Shown: positions 17,429 through 27,056 of the stretch, piece after piece
Numbering within the stretch: position 1 is the first letter of the stretch
How the letters are laid out: every line of letters begins with the position of its first letter
Origin: Lachnospiraceae bacterium
GTDB taxonomy: Bacteria > Bacillota > Clostridia > Lachnospirales > Lachnospiraceae
Length of the DNA: 64,000 bases
Direction: 5' to 3'
Assembly (NCBI GenBank): GCA_015058015.1
Contig: SVDM01000001.1
Span: 62,001-126,000 of the forward strand
The notes under the pieces: generated by a model
Told to the model about the DNA's origin: nothing
Databases searched by the model: none
What the model saw: only the letters and a program-made list of their open reading frames with translations
Program-made: the position numbers and the translations under genes

Positions 17429-20400
17429 ATGAAAAATACTTTATTTGTAAAGTATAACAGAACAAGAAAAACTGAATACCAGATTAAGACTGAGATAATA
17501 GAAGAAAACGGGACGAAATACGTGATAAAAGCGCCTCTCAATGATACGGCGATTAATCATATCGAAAGAATCCAGCAAATATATGATAATCACAGGGATT
17601 ATTATAATGAAGTAAAGTTGGTTCCGGTAACCACGATTGGCAAAAGCGTCAGATGTGAGTTTATAAAGGGTTCGTCTATAGCTGACTATCTTGGAAGATT
17701 CACAGATGATATAGATACGTTTGTTTCTGAGACGAAGAAGTATCTTGGGATAGCTTTGAGTTTAAAACAGGAATACAAGTGTGATTTCTGCTTGACGGAT
17801 GAGTTTATAAGGTTTTTCGGCAAGATATGGAATATTGAAATGTTGGTTGGAATGCCAGCCATGAAACTATGTAACCTTGATCAGATTTTTGATAATTTCA
17901 TTATAACTGATGAAGGTTTGTTTGCTATTGATTATGAGTGGATGGTAGATTTTCCTGTTCCTGCGGAGTTTGTGGCATACAGAATGTGCCAAATGCTGTA
18001 CATCTCTTGTAAGGAAGCTCTTTCAAAAACAATTGGTTTAAGAGAGTTTGTTATCAGGTGTGGCATAAACGAAGACCACATCTGCATTTATGAGGAGATG
18101 GATGACCTTTTTAGACAGGTTGCATTTGGTTTTAATTTTGAAGATATTTATACAGAAAGATATAAACAGCCGGTTCTAGATTTACAGACAGGGATATTAA
18201 AGCAACTGGAATTAAAGGAGAATCATATAAATAACCTTGAGAGCAACAATGTTGCACTTCATCAGGAGCTTGATAATGCAAATGGAAATCTTGCTTTGTT
18301 TTCTAACCAGTTAAGTGTCTATAGAAGAGCAATCCATAACCCTTTTTATTGGTGTTATTGTTTTGCAAAAAAAGTGGGAAAAAAGGTTTTGCCCACTTCT
18401 GTGAAAAAAGGCTTAAAGGTTTGGAAAAATGAGGGCTACAGTGTTTTTAAGTATAAATTAAAGGCACGCAAATCAGATAATGCAAACTATGAAAAATGGA
18501 TTAAGAAAATTGAGGATGAAAGACACATAGAACTTGTGAATAAGAGCTATCCGTTAAGACCTCTTATTTCGGTTCTTGTGCCTGTGTACAATGTAAAGTC
18601 TCAATTGTTGGAAGAATGCCTAGATTCTGTTATTAACCAGTCGTATGACAATTGGGAGTTATGTGTAGTTGATGATTGCTCAACTATGGAAGAGACGGTA
18701 AGCACACTTAAAAGGTATGAAAATCGTGAGAGAATTAAGATTGCATATAGAAGTGAGAACGGGCATATTTCCAGAACAACTAATCAGGCACTTGATATGG
18801 CTACAGGAGATTATATTGCATTATTAGATTGTGATGATCTTCTATCACGAGATGCGTTATTGGAAGTGGTTAATGTAATCAACGAGAATAATGAAGCGGA
18901 GTTTATATATAGTGATGAAGATAAAGTAAATGAGGAGGGTACTATGCGGTTTGAGCCATACTTCAAACCGGATTGGTCTCCGGATACGTTGATGTCACTA
19001 ATGTACACATGCCATTTGGGAGTATTCAAAAAAAGTGTTATAGATGGTCTTGGTGGGCTTAGAATCGGATACGAGGGGTCACAAGACTACGACTTGGTTC
19101 TCAGGATGATGGAGGTAGTTGATTATAAGAATATTGTTCATATTCCCCAGATTCTTTACCATTGGAGAACTAGAACCGAATCAACTGCGGCAGATATTTC
19201 AGCTAAACCGTACATTCTTGAAGCAACTAAAAAGGCTAAGGAAGATGCGTGTAAGCGTCGTGGAATTAATGCGAGAATAGAATATATCAAGGAAACGGCT
19301 CAGTTTAGAGTAAGGTATCTTCCCAATAGTAAATCTTATGTTTCCATTATTATTCCATCAAAAGATAATCCGGAGATTCTTGAACGTTGTCTTGGAAGTA
19401 TTAGGCACAAGACTCTTTATGCAAAATATGAGATTATCATTGTTGATAACGGAAGCGCAAAGGAGAATAAAGAAAAATATGAGAATTTAGCAACTTTTTA
19501 TAGATGTAGGTATATCTATAATCCGATGGAATTCAATTTTTCTCATATGTGTAATCTGGGAGCAGAGTATTCTAATGGAAATTATCTGTTGTTCCTTAAC
19601 GATGATATGGAAGTACTTGGTGGTGAATGGCTTGAAAGAATGCTTGGTCAGGCAGAATTACCGCATATCGGTGCAGTTGGAGCTAAATTGTTGTATCCAA
19701 ACTCCTCAAATATTCAGCATATAGGAGTACTGAATATAGCACCGGGACCGTCACATGCTTTGGGACGCATGGATGATAATGTTATTCACTATTTTGGAAT
19801 CAACAAGAATGATACCAACTACCTTGCAGTAACTGCCGCCTGTCTTATGGTTAGTAAAGATAAGTTTCAGGAAGTGGGAGGCTTTGATGAAGATTTAAGA
19901 GTTGCATACAATGATGTTGATTTCTGCTTCAAGCTTGCTGAAGCCGGATATTATAATGTATCAAGAATGGATGTCGTACTTTATCATTACGAGTCTTTCA
20001 GTAGAGGTATTGACACCTTTAATGAAGAAAAGATGAGAAGGCTTATTGGTGAGAGAGAAAAGCTGTATAGAAGGCATCCTCAGTTTGCCCTGAAAGATGG
20101 AATGGATCCATATTATAATCATCGATTAATTCAAAATGGATTGGACTATTCATATAATTACAGCAATATAAATACTAATAAAGTGGAGACTTATGATAGC
20201 TGTTCAGTATCGTCTTATTCGGAGTCTGAAACCATTAATTCAAACAATGAGGTTTGTGTGGTAACTGAATCGTCCATTTATATCAGAGGATGGGCTTTCA
20301 ATAAGAATAAGAATCGTGCAAATGCATCAAAAGTTAGGGTTCTTTTTATAGGTCCTGACAATCAGGCAGTTGTATACAAAACAGTTAAAGAGTATAGGCC

Positions 20401-20533
20401 TGACGTTGAACAATCAAGCGGAAGAAAGAAAGTATCTTTAACAGGTTATATGTTGAACACAAAAACAGATACAGACCTAAGCGATTATCGTGTTGCGATA
20501 GCAATTGGTAAGAAGATTAAGTATATCAAGTAG
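17429..20533 (+). CDS. Kinase-like (APH-type) domain fused to two GT2 domains
   Basis: 1034 residues from ATG 17429 (GGAGG 7 bp upstream; a TTG directly before it is not needed). Residues ~1-255 resemble the aminoglycoside-phosphotransferase/choline-kinase fold: NLDQIFDNFI and FAIDYEW occupy the catalytic-loop and Mg-binding positions. A coiled coil follows (~260-300). GT2 domain 1 covers ~380-620 (ISVLVPVYN, ALLDCDD). GT2 domain 2 covers ~635-880 (VSIIIPSKDN, LFLNDDME, GAVGAKLLYP). The last ~100 residues form a small beta-rich domain. With the upstream methyltransferase it resembles kinase/methyltransferase chain-terminating systems (inference). Acceptor and sugars are unknown. Confidence 0.8.
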   Translation: MKNTLFVKYNRTRKTEYQIKTEIIEENGTKYVIKAPLNDTAINHIERIQQIYDNHRDYYNEVKLVPVTTIGKSVRCEFIKGSSIADYLGRFTDDIDTFVSETKKYLGIALSLKQEYKCDFCLTDEFIRFFGKIWNIEMLVGMPAMKLCNLDQIFDNFIITDEGLFAIDYEWMVDFPVPAEFVAYRMCQMLYISCKEALSKTIGLREFVIRCGINEDHICIYEEMDDLFRQVAFGFNFEDIYTERYKQPVLDLQTGILKQLELKENHINNLESNNVALHQELDNANGNLALFSNQLSVYRRAIHNPFYWCYCFAKKVGKKVLPTSVKKGLKVWKNEGYSVFKYKLKARKSDNANYEKWIKKIEDERHIELVNKSYPLRPLISVLVPVYNVKSQLLEECLDSVINQSYDNWELCVVDDCSTMEETVSTLKRYENRERIKIAYRSENGHISRTTNQALDMATGDYIALLDCDDLLSRDALLEVVNVINENNEAEFIYSDEDKVNEEGTMRFEPYFKPDWSPDTLMSLMYTCHLGVFKKSVIDGLGGLRIGYEGSQDYDLVLRMMEVVDYKNIVHIPQILYHWRTRTESTAADISAKPYILEATKKAKEDACKRRGINARIEYIKETAQFRVRYLPNSKSYVSIIIPSKDNPEILERCLGSIRHKTLYAKYEIIIVDNGSAKENKEKYENLATFYRCRYIYNPMEFNFSHMCNLGAEYSNGNYLLFLNDDMEVLGGEWLERMLGQAELPHIGAVGAKLLYPNSSNIQHIGVLNIAPGPSHALGRMDDNVIHYFGINKNDTNYLAVTAACLMVSKDKFQEVGGFDEDLRVAYNDVDFCFKLAEAGYYNVSRMDVVLYHYESFSRGIDTFNEEKMRRLIGEREKLYRRHPQFALKDGMDPYYNHRLIQNGLDYSYNYSNINTNKVETYDSCSVSSYSESETINSNNEVCVVTESSIYIRGWAFNKNKNRANASKVRVLFIGPDNQAVVYKTVKEYRPDVEQSSGRKKVSLTGYMLNTKTDTDLSDYRVAIAIGKKIKYIK

Positions 20534-20564
20534 AATTCTACACTCATAGAAGTGGAGCCTAATT

Positions 20565-22361
20565 ATGTCAAATAAACATTTTGTAAGCCGGCAGATCCAG
20601 CGCCTTCGTAACTGCGGGTCTGTCAAGGGCGTTGCCCGAAAAGTAAAACAAAAGATTAGACAGAGCAAGTCTATGAGATGTTTTGGGACTGCAAGTTTTC
20701 CTTCTGAAGAGAAGAGAAGATTGCAGTCTGAAACTGCTTTTGATAAGAGCATTAAGATTAGTATCTTAGTGCCTCTTTTTAATACTCCAAAAGTGTTCCT
20801 GACAGAGATGATAGATTCAGTTATTAATCAGACTTATGGAAACTGGGATTTGTGCCTGGCGGATGGTTCTGACGAAGAACATAGGCTTGTTGGAGAAATC
20901 TGCAGGGAGTATGCAGAAAAAGACAACCGAATAGTTTATAAGAAGCTGGAGTCTAACGAAGGCATATCAGGCAATACTAATAGATGCTTTGAACTTGCTA
21001 CAGGAGACTATATTGGCCTCTTTGATCATGATGATATCTTACACCCGGAAGTTTTATTTGAATACGTAAAGGCTATTAATGAGAAGAATGCTGATTTCTT
21101 ATATTGCGATGAAGTGACATTCAAGGGTAGCAGTATCAATAATATGATTACTGCTAATTTCAAACCGGATTTTGCTATTGATAATCTTCGAGCCAATAAT
21201 TATATCTGTCATTTTTCCTGCTTTAAGAAGGACTTGCTGGAGAGAATGGAGCTTTTCCGTTCAGAGTTTGATGGCAGTCAGGATCATGACATGATTCTTA
21301 GAATAACAGAGAAGGCAGAGAATATAGTACATATTCCGCGTATCTTGTATTATTGGAGATCTCACTCGGGAAGTGTAGCATCTAACGTATACGTCAAAGA
21401 ATATGCCATTGATGCTGCTATACGTGCGGTAACAGATCATTTGAATAGATGTGGGTATGAAGGGGCTAAAGTATGCTCAACAGATGAGTTCCCTACACAT
21501 TATAAGATTGGTTATAAAATAAACGGCAATCCGAAGATTTCTATTATTATACCCAATATGAATCATACGTCTGATTTAAAAAGGTGCATAGATTCTATCA
21601 GGGACAAATCATCATATGATAATTTCGAGATTGTTATTGTTGAGAATAACAGTACTGATAAGGAAATATTCGAGTACTACGATGAACTGACCAAAGACAG
21701 CCGGGTTACAGTAGTTCGATATGAGGGCGAGTTTAATTATTCTTCTGTGAATAATTACGGGGCAGAGAAAGCCTCCGGAGATTATTATATCTTGCTTAAT
21801 AACGATACGGAGATCATTACGACCGATTGGATAGAGCAGCTCCTTATGTATGCCCAGAGAAGTGATGTGGGTGCTGTTGGAGCAAAACTTCTATATGAGG
21901 ATGGAAGCATCCAGCATGCAGGAGTTATATTAGGCCTTGGACCGGACAGGGTTGCAGGACACATCTTTTACCAGATGCCCGGCAGCGCTATAGGTTACAT
22001 GGGACGACTTACCTACGCTCAGAATCTAAGTGCTGTTACAGGGGCTTGCCTTATGGTTAGTAAAAAATGCTTTGAGGAAGTGGGAGGACTTGATGAGTCC
22101 TTTAGAGTATGTCTTAATGATGTGGACTTTTGCCTAAAACTAAGAGAAAAAGGGTATCTGAATGTATTTACCCCCTTTGCTAAGCTTTATCACTATGAGT
22201 CCAAATCCAGAGGCTTTGACGAGTCTCCGGAGAAACAGGCAAGATTTCAAGCAGAGACCAAACTTTTCAAGGAAAAGTGGGGACAGGTGTTAGAAGCAGG
22301 AGATCCCTACTACAATCCTAATTTGTCACTTGATTATCCTGATTGCAGAGTAAAGATATGA
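20565..22361 (+). CDS. Tandem-domain family 2 glycosyltransferase
   Basis: 598 residues. After ~60 basic residues comes GT2 domain 1 (ISILVPLFNT, IGLFDHDD), then GT2 domain 2 (ISIIIPNMNH, ILLNNDTE, GAVGAKLLYEDGSIQHAG, LNDVDFCLKL). The domain order parallels the C-terminal two-thirds of the preceding protein, suggesting duplication. Paired GT2 domains often build alternating linkages such as in rhamnan-type polymers. G+C in its codons rises compared with the genes before it. The stop overlaps the next start in ATGA. Confidence 0.88.
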   Translation: MSNKHFVSRQIQRLRNCGSVKGVARKVKQKIRQSKSMRCFGTASFPSEEKRRLQSETAFDKSIKISILVPLFNTPKVFLTEMIDSVINQTYGNWDLCLADGSDEEHRLVGEICREYAEKDNRIVYKKLESNEGISGNTNRCFELATGDYIGLFDHDDILHPEVLFEYVKAINEKNADFLYCDEVTFKGSSINNMITANFKPDFAIDNLRANNYICHFSCFKKDLLERMELFRSEFDGSQDHDMILRITEKAENIVHIPRILYYWRSHSGSVASNVYVKEYAIDAAIRAVTDHLNRCGYEGAKVCSTDEFPTHYKIGYKINGNPKISIIIPNMNHTSDLKRCIDSIRDKSSYDNFEIVIVENNSTDKEIFEYYDELTKDSRVTVVRYEGEFNYSSVNNYGAEKASGDYYILLNNDTEIITTDWIEQLLMYAQRSDVGAVGAKLLYEDGSIQHAGVILGLGPDRVAGHIFYQMPGSAIGYMGRLTYAQNLSAVTGACLMVSKKCFEEVGGLDESFRVCLNDVDFCLKLREKGYLNVFTPFAKLYHYESKSRGFDESPEKQARFQAETKLFKEKWGQVLEAGDPYYNPNLSLDYPDCRVKI

Positions 22362-23470
22362 AAAAGACTATTAACATATTTCGCAGTGTTGAGATTATTC
22401 TAATTATCCTTAATTCCATATGGACGCTTGGCGGGGGACGGATATTCGAGCATGCCATGATTCGTCCCTTTGTTGAGTTGTGCGGTGAAGTGGGCGTGAC
22501 GGCTCTCTTTGTCGCTTTTGGATATGAAGTTTTTGTAAGATTTAAGGCAGTCGAAGGTAATGCGGAGGACACTATTAGTACTGAAGGCAAAGGGATAGGC
22601 TTTATTAGACATTCATGGAACTACATTAGATTCATTGCTCCGGAGTACTACGTATTTTTCTTGGCTACGCTTATTATCTCCGGCTCGGGATACTTTAAAG
22701 CATCCAACCTGGGTAATATCTTAGCCCATGTTTTCTGCCTGCAGGGGTATTTCCCTGAATATGCTGAAGCCATTAATCCCACTCTTTGGATTATAGGGCT
22801 TTTCATTTGGTTTATAGTTCTTGCGAAACCTATTTACAAACTAATGAGAATGAAGAAAGTGGGGAATGCCATTCCCTTCATCTTTATTGGGATATCTGTA
22901 ATTACAAGATTTCTACTGATTAAACACTTGGGATTCGCAGGTAATCCGTGGGTTAACGAGAACATCTTAACCACCATTGAAGCCTTTGTAATTGGAATGT
23001 ATATTTCACAGGCGGAGGAGGATAAGGAATCCGAGGAGCAGACTAACAATAGAACTTGCATTGTCTTGGTTATCATGGGAGCTTTGCTGCTTTATTTCGC
23101 CTGCATAAGGATAGGTGGCGTGGCAGCCACAACCGGAGCGAACGTGTACGGATACATCTTCCACACCTTTATCTCTTTGCTTATTGCTCTGATGATTTAC
23201 TTCGCTAATCTAATCAAACTTCCTAAGAGAGAGGAAGAGGGCACCATAGGCAAATGCTTCCGTTGGCTGGAGAGAAATGTCTATGCCATAATAATCTGTC
23301 ACTGGATTGTAATACGATTTCTGCTGACGCATTTTGAATTCTTACAGCGCCTGTTTCAGAACGGACTTGTCAGATTCGGCGGACTGACTGTTATTGCTGT
23401 GGTTAGCGGATGGGTGCTAAAGCTTATAGGAGATGTTATTCGCAAGCTGTTAAAGAAAGCTTCGATTTGA
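22358..23470 (+). CDS. Multi-pass membrane protein, acyltransferase-3-like
   Basis: 370 residues from ATG 22358, which overlaps the previous stop codon in ATGA; an upstream TTG at 22343 is less likely. About ten hydrophobic helices. The order of helices, the early Arg/Glu in IFRSVEIILIILNSIW, the GYEVFVRFK region and the late ICHWIVIRFLL fit divergent acyltransferase-3 proteins, but the usual N-terminal HH pair is not seen, so catalysis is uncertain. It is the last gene of the glycan locus; a promoter and hairpin follow immediately. Confidence 0.6.
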   Translation: MKKTINIFRSVEIILIILNSIWTLGGGRIFEHAMIRPFVELCGEVGVTALFVAFGYEVFVRFKAVEGNAEDTISTEGKGIGFIRHSWNYIRFIAPEYYVFFLATLIISGSGYFKASNLGNILAHVFCLQGYFPEYAEAINPTLWIIGLFIWFIVLAKPIYKLMRMKKVGNAIPFIFIGISVITRFLLIKHLGFAGNPWVNENILTTIEAFVIGMYISQAEEDKESEEQTNNRTCIVLVIMGALLLYFACIRIGGVAATTGANVYGYIFHTFISLLIALMIYFANLIKLPKREEEGTIGKCFRWLERNVYAIIICHWIVIRFLLTHFEFLQRLFQNGLVRFGGLTVIAVVSGWVLKLIGDVIRKLLKKASI

Positions 23471-23495
23471 GTAAACCCTCATTTTATGGTATAAT
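23467..23495 (+). promoter_or_regulatory. Promoter of cls
   Basis: TTGAGT (23467-23472), 17-bp spacer, TATAAT (23490-23495) with TGG before it (extended -10). The -35 overlaps the stop codon of the preceding gene. Confidence 0.78.
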
Positions 23496-23496
23496 C

Positions 23497-23527
23497 CCCC
23501 GTGGAATAAGATTCACGGGGTTTACTT
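23497..23527 (+). terminator. Hairpin at the cls mRNA 5' end / possible terminator of the glycan operon
   Basis: CCCCGTGGA (23497-23505) pairs with TTCACGGGG (23512-23520) in a 9-bp stem with one G-T pair, followed by a T-rich stretch. Read-through RNA would see it as a terminator; RNA from the promoter just upstream would carry it at its extreme 5' end, with GGGG also the only Shine-Dalgarno-like sequence for cls. Confidence 0.6.
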
Positions 23528-23531
23528 TTTT

Positions 23532-25088
23532 ATGAAGAAATTTTTAGATAAACTGTTTTCCAGGAAGATTCTTGTGGCGCTTGCCATTCTGCTGCAGATC
23601 CTGTGGACTTGCGGCGCGGTGTTCTTCCTGAGTTGGTATTATAATTACGTTAATATAGTGTTCTTGGTGCTTTGTGTCCTGCTGGTTTTTAGGATGCTTA
23701 TTAAGTGGGAGAACAACCCGTCCTATGTGCTGGCATGGTCGGTGCCTATGCTCGTGTTCCCCATATTCGGGCTTACGATTTATTTCCTCTTTGGAAGGGC
23801 AAGTCTGACGAGAAAGAAGAGGAGAATCTTCGGAAATATCAGGTTTAGGTACAATGAGTTTATTCCTACCCGGGATGAGGCGCTCGTCTCAGAGGAAGAG
23901 CTTGAATCCATTGACTCATCGGTGGCTCGCCAGTCCGAGTACTTAACTGAGTGGTCCGGCTTCCCCTTATGGAAAAATACCTACACCAAGTATTACGAGT
24001 CCGGAGAGGTCATGTTCCCGGATATGCTTGAGGCGTTGCGCAGCGCCAAGCATTTTATCTTTATGGAGTTCTTCATCGTCTGTCCGGGACGGATGTGGAG
24101 CGAGGTATTAGAAATCTTAGAGCAGAAGGTTAAAGAGGGCGTGGACGTGCGCTTTACTTACGATGACGTGGGTTCCATCGACTACCTTCCCGCCAGATAT
24201 TATAAAGAGTTGCAGAAGAAGGGTATCAAGTGCGCGGCATTTAACCCCTTCAGACCCCTTATGTCTGTTATCATGAACAACCGTAACCACAGAAAGATTC
24301 TGGTGGTGGACGGTCACACGGCATTTACCGGGGGCATTAACCTTGCAGACGAATACATCAACGAAAAGGTGCGCTTCGGCTATTGGAAGGATACGGGTAT
24401 CATGCTGAAAGGCCCGGCGGTGCTTAGCTTTACCGTGATGTTCCTTGAGATGTGGGAGTATATCACAGGCGTTGCGACTACGCCGGAGGAGATGGCTAAG
24501 ATGCAGCCAGATACCTACTGCGACGAAAGGTACGACACGACCGGCTTCGTGCAGCCCTATACTGATTCGCCCCTTGATAAAGAATACGTTGGGGAAAATG
24601 TCTACCGCAACATTATCTCCCGTGCCAAGAAGTACTGCTACATCTACACGCCTTACCTTATTATCGGTAATGAGATGATCTCCACCCTTTGTATGGCGGC
24701 CAAATCCGGAGTTGACGTGCGGATTATTACGCCGGAGATTCCCGATAAGCCTACGGTTTATATGCTAACCCAGTCTTACTACGCAAGGCTTATTAAGGCT
24801 GGAGTTAAGGTGTATCAGTTTACACCGGGATTCATCCATGCCAAATGCTTCGTGTGCGACGATGAGATAGCTACGGTTGGCAGTATCAATCTTGACTTTA
24901 GAAGTCTGTACATGCACTTTGAATGCGGATGCTGGCTGTATAAGACGGATACGGTGCTGGATGTTAAGAGGGATTTCTTAGAGACTCAGGATAAGAGTCA
25001 CGAGATTACCTTGGAGTTTTGCCAGTCCCAGCCCAGGGCTAAGAGGGCAGTCCAGGCCTTTTTAAGATTATTTGCGCCATTGCTGTAA
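23532..25088 (+). CDS. cls: Cardiolipin synthase
   Basis: 518 residues. Two N-terminal membrane helices (about residues 11-32 and 38-57, with a third hydrophobic stretch to ~88) precede two phospholipase-D domains with HKD motifs: HRKILVVD at H253 and HAKCFVCDD at H436, each followed by the usual G(S/G)-x-N segment (TGGINL, VGSINLDFRS). The enzyme condenses phosphatidylglycerol to cardiolipin at the cytoplasmic membrane. Length and layout fit ClsA-type synthases. It has its own promoter and a 5' hairpin; codons are much richer in G+C than in the glycan locus. Confidence 0.96.
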   Translation: MKKFLDKLFSRKILVALAILLQILWTCGAVFFLSWYYNYVNIVFLVLCVLLVFRMLIKWENNPSYVLAWSVPMLVFPIFGLTIYFLFGRASLTRKKRRIFGNIRFRYNEFIPTRDEALVSEEELESIDSSVARQSEYLTEWSGFPLWKNTYTKYYESGEVMFPDMLEALRSAKHFIFMEFFIVCPGRMWSEVLEILEQKVKEGVDVRFTYDDVGSIDYLPARYYKELQKKGIKCAAFNPFRPLMSVIMNNRNHRKILVVDGHTAFTGGINLADEYINEKVRFGYWKDTGIMLKGPAVLSFTVMFLEMWEYITGVATTPEEMAKMQPDTYCDERYDTTGFVQPYTDSPLDKEYVGENVYRNIISRAKKYCYIYTPYLIIGNEMISTLCMAAKSGVDVRIITPEIPDKPTVYMLTQSYYARLIKAGVKVYQFTPGFIHAKCFVCDDEIATVGSINLDFRSLYMHFECGCWLYKTDTVLDVKRDFLETQDKSHEITLEFCQSQPRAKRAVQAFLRLFAPLL

Positions 25089-25160
25089 GTTTTATCATTT
25101 TATGTATAATGATTATCTAATTTGTGTAAGCAGGTAATGAAGAAAATTCGGAGATGATTC

Positions 25161-26090
25161 ATGGAATACATTATTCTTGGAATTGTAATATTTATTATTA
25201 TTGTGGTCTTACTTCTTTACAGGGAGACGAAGATCTTTCGGGTGACCAATTACTCCTTCCGCCTTCCTGACATGAAAGGAGCAAAGCTTCGTATTGTGGC
25301 CCTGGCGGACCTTCACGGCAAGGTCTATGGCAAGGACAATGAGCCCCTGCTTTCGGCTATTGAAGAGGCGAAGCCTGATATGATTATCTGCGCAGGGGAT
25401 ATGATTACCGCATATCTAAAGGCGGGATTTGACGGCGGTCTGGTGGATGGAAAGTTCGTATCTGAGAACAAGCAGTACGAATCTGCCATGAGATTCATGC
25501 AGACGTTGGCATGCAAATACCCTGTATTTTTCGGAAATGGAAACCACGAGTCCAGGCTATACAGAAGGGCTTCGGATTTCGGGGATGCTTACGAGAAACT
25601 GGTGGCAAGTCTTGGGCAAATGGGAATTGTCCATCTTGCAAATGAGGCTAAATCAGTTACAATTAATGATGTGACTGTGAATGTCTACGGACTTGATATA
25701 GAGGGCAAGTACTACAAGAGGGGCAAGACTCCGGAATTACCTGTAGATTATCTGGTAAATAAGCTTGGAGAATGCCGAGGCGCTTCCGATGAAACGGAAG
25801 CTGACAAGCCACGTATTAATCTTTTAATTGCCCACAACCCTGATTATCATGAGAGATATTATGAGTGGGGCGCAGATGTAACTTTCTGCGGCCATCTCCA
25901 TGGTGGAGTCATGAGGCTGCCTTTTATTGGCGGAGTGATATCCCCACAGTTTCATTTCTTCCCAAGGTATAGCGGAGATATATATACCAGAGGTAATCAG
26001 GCTATTGTGGTTAGCAAGGGTATTGGCAGCCACAGCATGCCCCTTAGAATATTTGACAGAGCGGAAGTTGTTGTGCTGGATATTTGCTGA
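25161..26090 (+). CDS. Membrane-anchored metallophosphoesterase
   Basis: 309 residues. One N-terminal helix (about 3-22) is followed by a calcineurin-like phosphoesterase domain with all family motifs: ALADLHG, CAGDM, GNGNHE and CGHLHGG. These residues hold two metal ions. Relatives such as B. subtilis YkuE are membrane-associated; the substrate is unknown. The gene lies 72 bp after cls with a GGAG-like site, possibly co-transcribed, and is followed by a 118-bp gap before scpA. Confidence 0.9.
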   Translation: MEYIILGIVIFIIIVVLLLYRETKIFRVTNYSFRLPDMKGAKLRIVALADLHGKVYGKDNEPLLSAIEEAKPDMIICAGDMITAYLKAGFDGGLVDGKFVSENKQYESAMRFMQTLACKYPVFFGNGNHESRLYRRASDFGDAYEKLVASLGQMGIVHLANEAKSVTINDVTVNVYGLDIEGKYYKRGKTPELPVDYLVNKLGECRGASDETEADKPRINLLIAHNPDYHERYYEWGADVTFCGHLHGGVMRLPFIGGVISPQFHFFPRYSGDIYTRGNQAIVVSKGIGSHSMPLRIFDRAEVVVLDIC

Positions 26091-26208
26091 TATACGTGAG
26101 CTTGCCGGTAGTGATATCCGGATTGTTAATTCAAAATAGTTTGTAATTAGGGTAAATAATGAGAGAACGTAATAAAAGTGTGTATAAAACTGAGAGAGGA
26201 ACTTGAAC

Positions 26209-26976
26209 ATGGCATTAGCCGTTAAACTGGAAGCTTTTGAAGGCCCTCTAGACCTTCTGCTTCATCTGATTGATAAGAATAAAGTTAACATATATGACAT
26301 CCCCATTGCGGAGATTACGGAGCAGTATCTAGACTACATCAGGGAAATGCAGCGTCAGGACCTTGACATCATGAGCGAGTTTCTGGTTATGGCGGCGACT
26401 CTTCTTGATATTAAGTCCAGGATGCTTTTGCCCAAGCAGGTGGATGAAGAGGGCGAGGAGATTGACCCCAGAGCCGAGCTGGTGGAGAAGTTGCTGGAGT
26501 ACAAGATGTACAAGTATATCTCCTACGACTTAAAAGACCGGGCTATGGATGCAGAGCATGTAATGTACAAGACATCTACTGTACCTAAGGAGATTCTTGA
26601 CTTTGAAGAGCCGGTGGATATGGAAGCACTCCTTGACGGCATCACCTTATCTAAGCTTAATCAGGTATTTAACACCCTTATTAAGCGCCAGGCAGGACGT
26701 GTGGACCCGGTTAGGAGTAAGTTCGGTACCATTGAGAAGGAAGAGTTCTCGGTGGAGGATAAGACGGTATTTATCGAGGCTTATATCAATGAACACTCAC
26801 CGGCGCATTTTACAGATCTCTTGAGTGAGAATGCCAGCAAGGTGGAGATAATCGTATCCTTCCTGGTTATCTTAGAGATGATAAAGGGCGGGAAGATTCG
26901 TGTCACCCAGACAGAGCTCTTTGATGACATCGTAATCGAGAGGATAGACAGCCCTGTATTATCCGCGGAGAAATAA
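26209..26976 (+). CDS. scpA: Segregation and condensation protein A
   Basis: 255 residues from ATG 26209; AGAGAGGA lies 8 bp before it, while an in-frame TTG at 26203 is too close. The kleisin N-terminal motif FEGPLDLLLHLI and the AEITEQYLDYI segment are clear, with a C-terminal winged-helix region (FLVILEMIKGGKIRVTQTE) that contacts the Smc head. ScpA bridges Smc dimers in the chromosome condensin together with ScpB, encoded 80 bp downstream. Confidence 0.97.
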   Translation: MALAVKLEAFEGPLDLLLHLIDKNKVNIYDIPIAEITEQYLDYIREMQRQDLDIMSEFLVMAATLLDIKSRMLLPKQVDEEGEEIDPRAELVEKLLEYKMYKYISYDLKDRAMDAEHVMYKTSTVPKEILDFEEPVDMEALLDGITLSKLNQVFNTLIKRQAGRVDPVRSKFGTIEKEEFSVEDKTVFIEAYINEHSPAHFTDLLSENASKVEIIVSFLVILEMIKGGKIRVTQTELFDDIVIERIDSPVLSAEK

Positions 26977-26998
26977 TGATAATATGCGGTTTTATTGG

Positions 26999-27023
26999 AA
27001 AACATTATTTTAAGTAATGTTTT
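26999..27023 (+). other. Inter-cistronic hairpin between scpA and scpB
   Basis: AAAACATTA (26999-27007) and TAATGTTTT (27015-27023) form a perfect 9-bp AT-rich stem with a 7-nt loop, followed by ATAGTAT. It could act as a weak terminator or mRNA stabiliser; scpB continues in the same direction. Confidence 0.45.
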
Positions 27024-27056
27024 ATAGTATAGAAATAATTGGAGAGGTAGTATAAC

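Noticed and set aside
25089..25160. TATAAT-like hexamer before the metallophosphoesterase gene
   Set aside because: The nearest -35-like hexamer is 19 bp away and weak; not enough to call a promoter.
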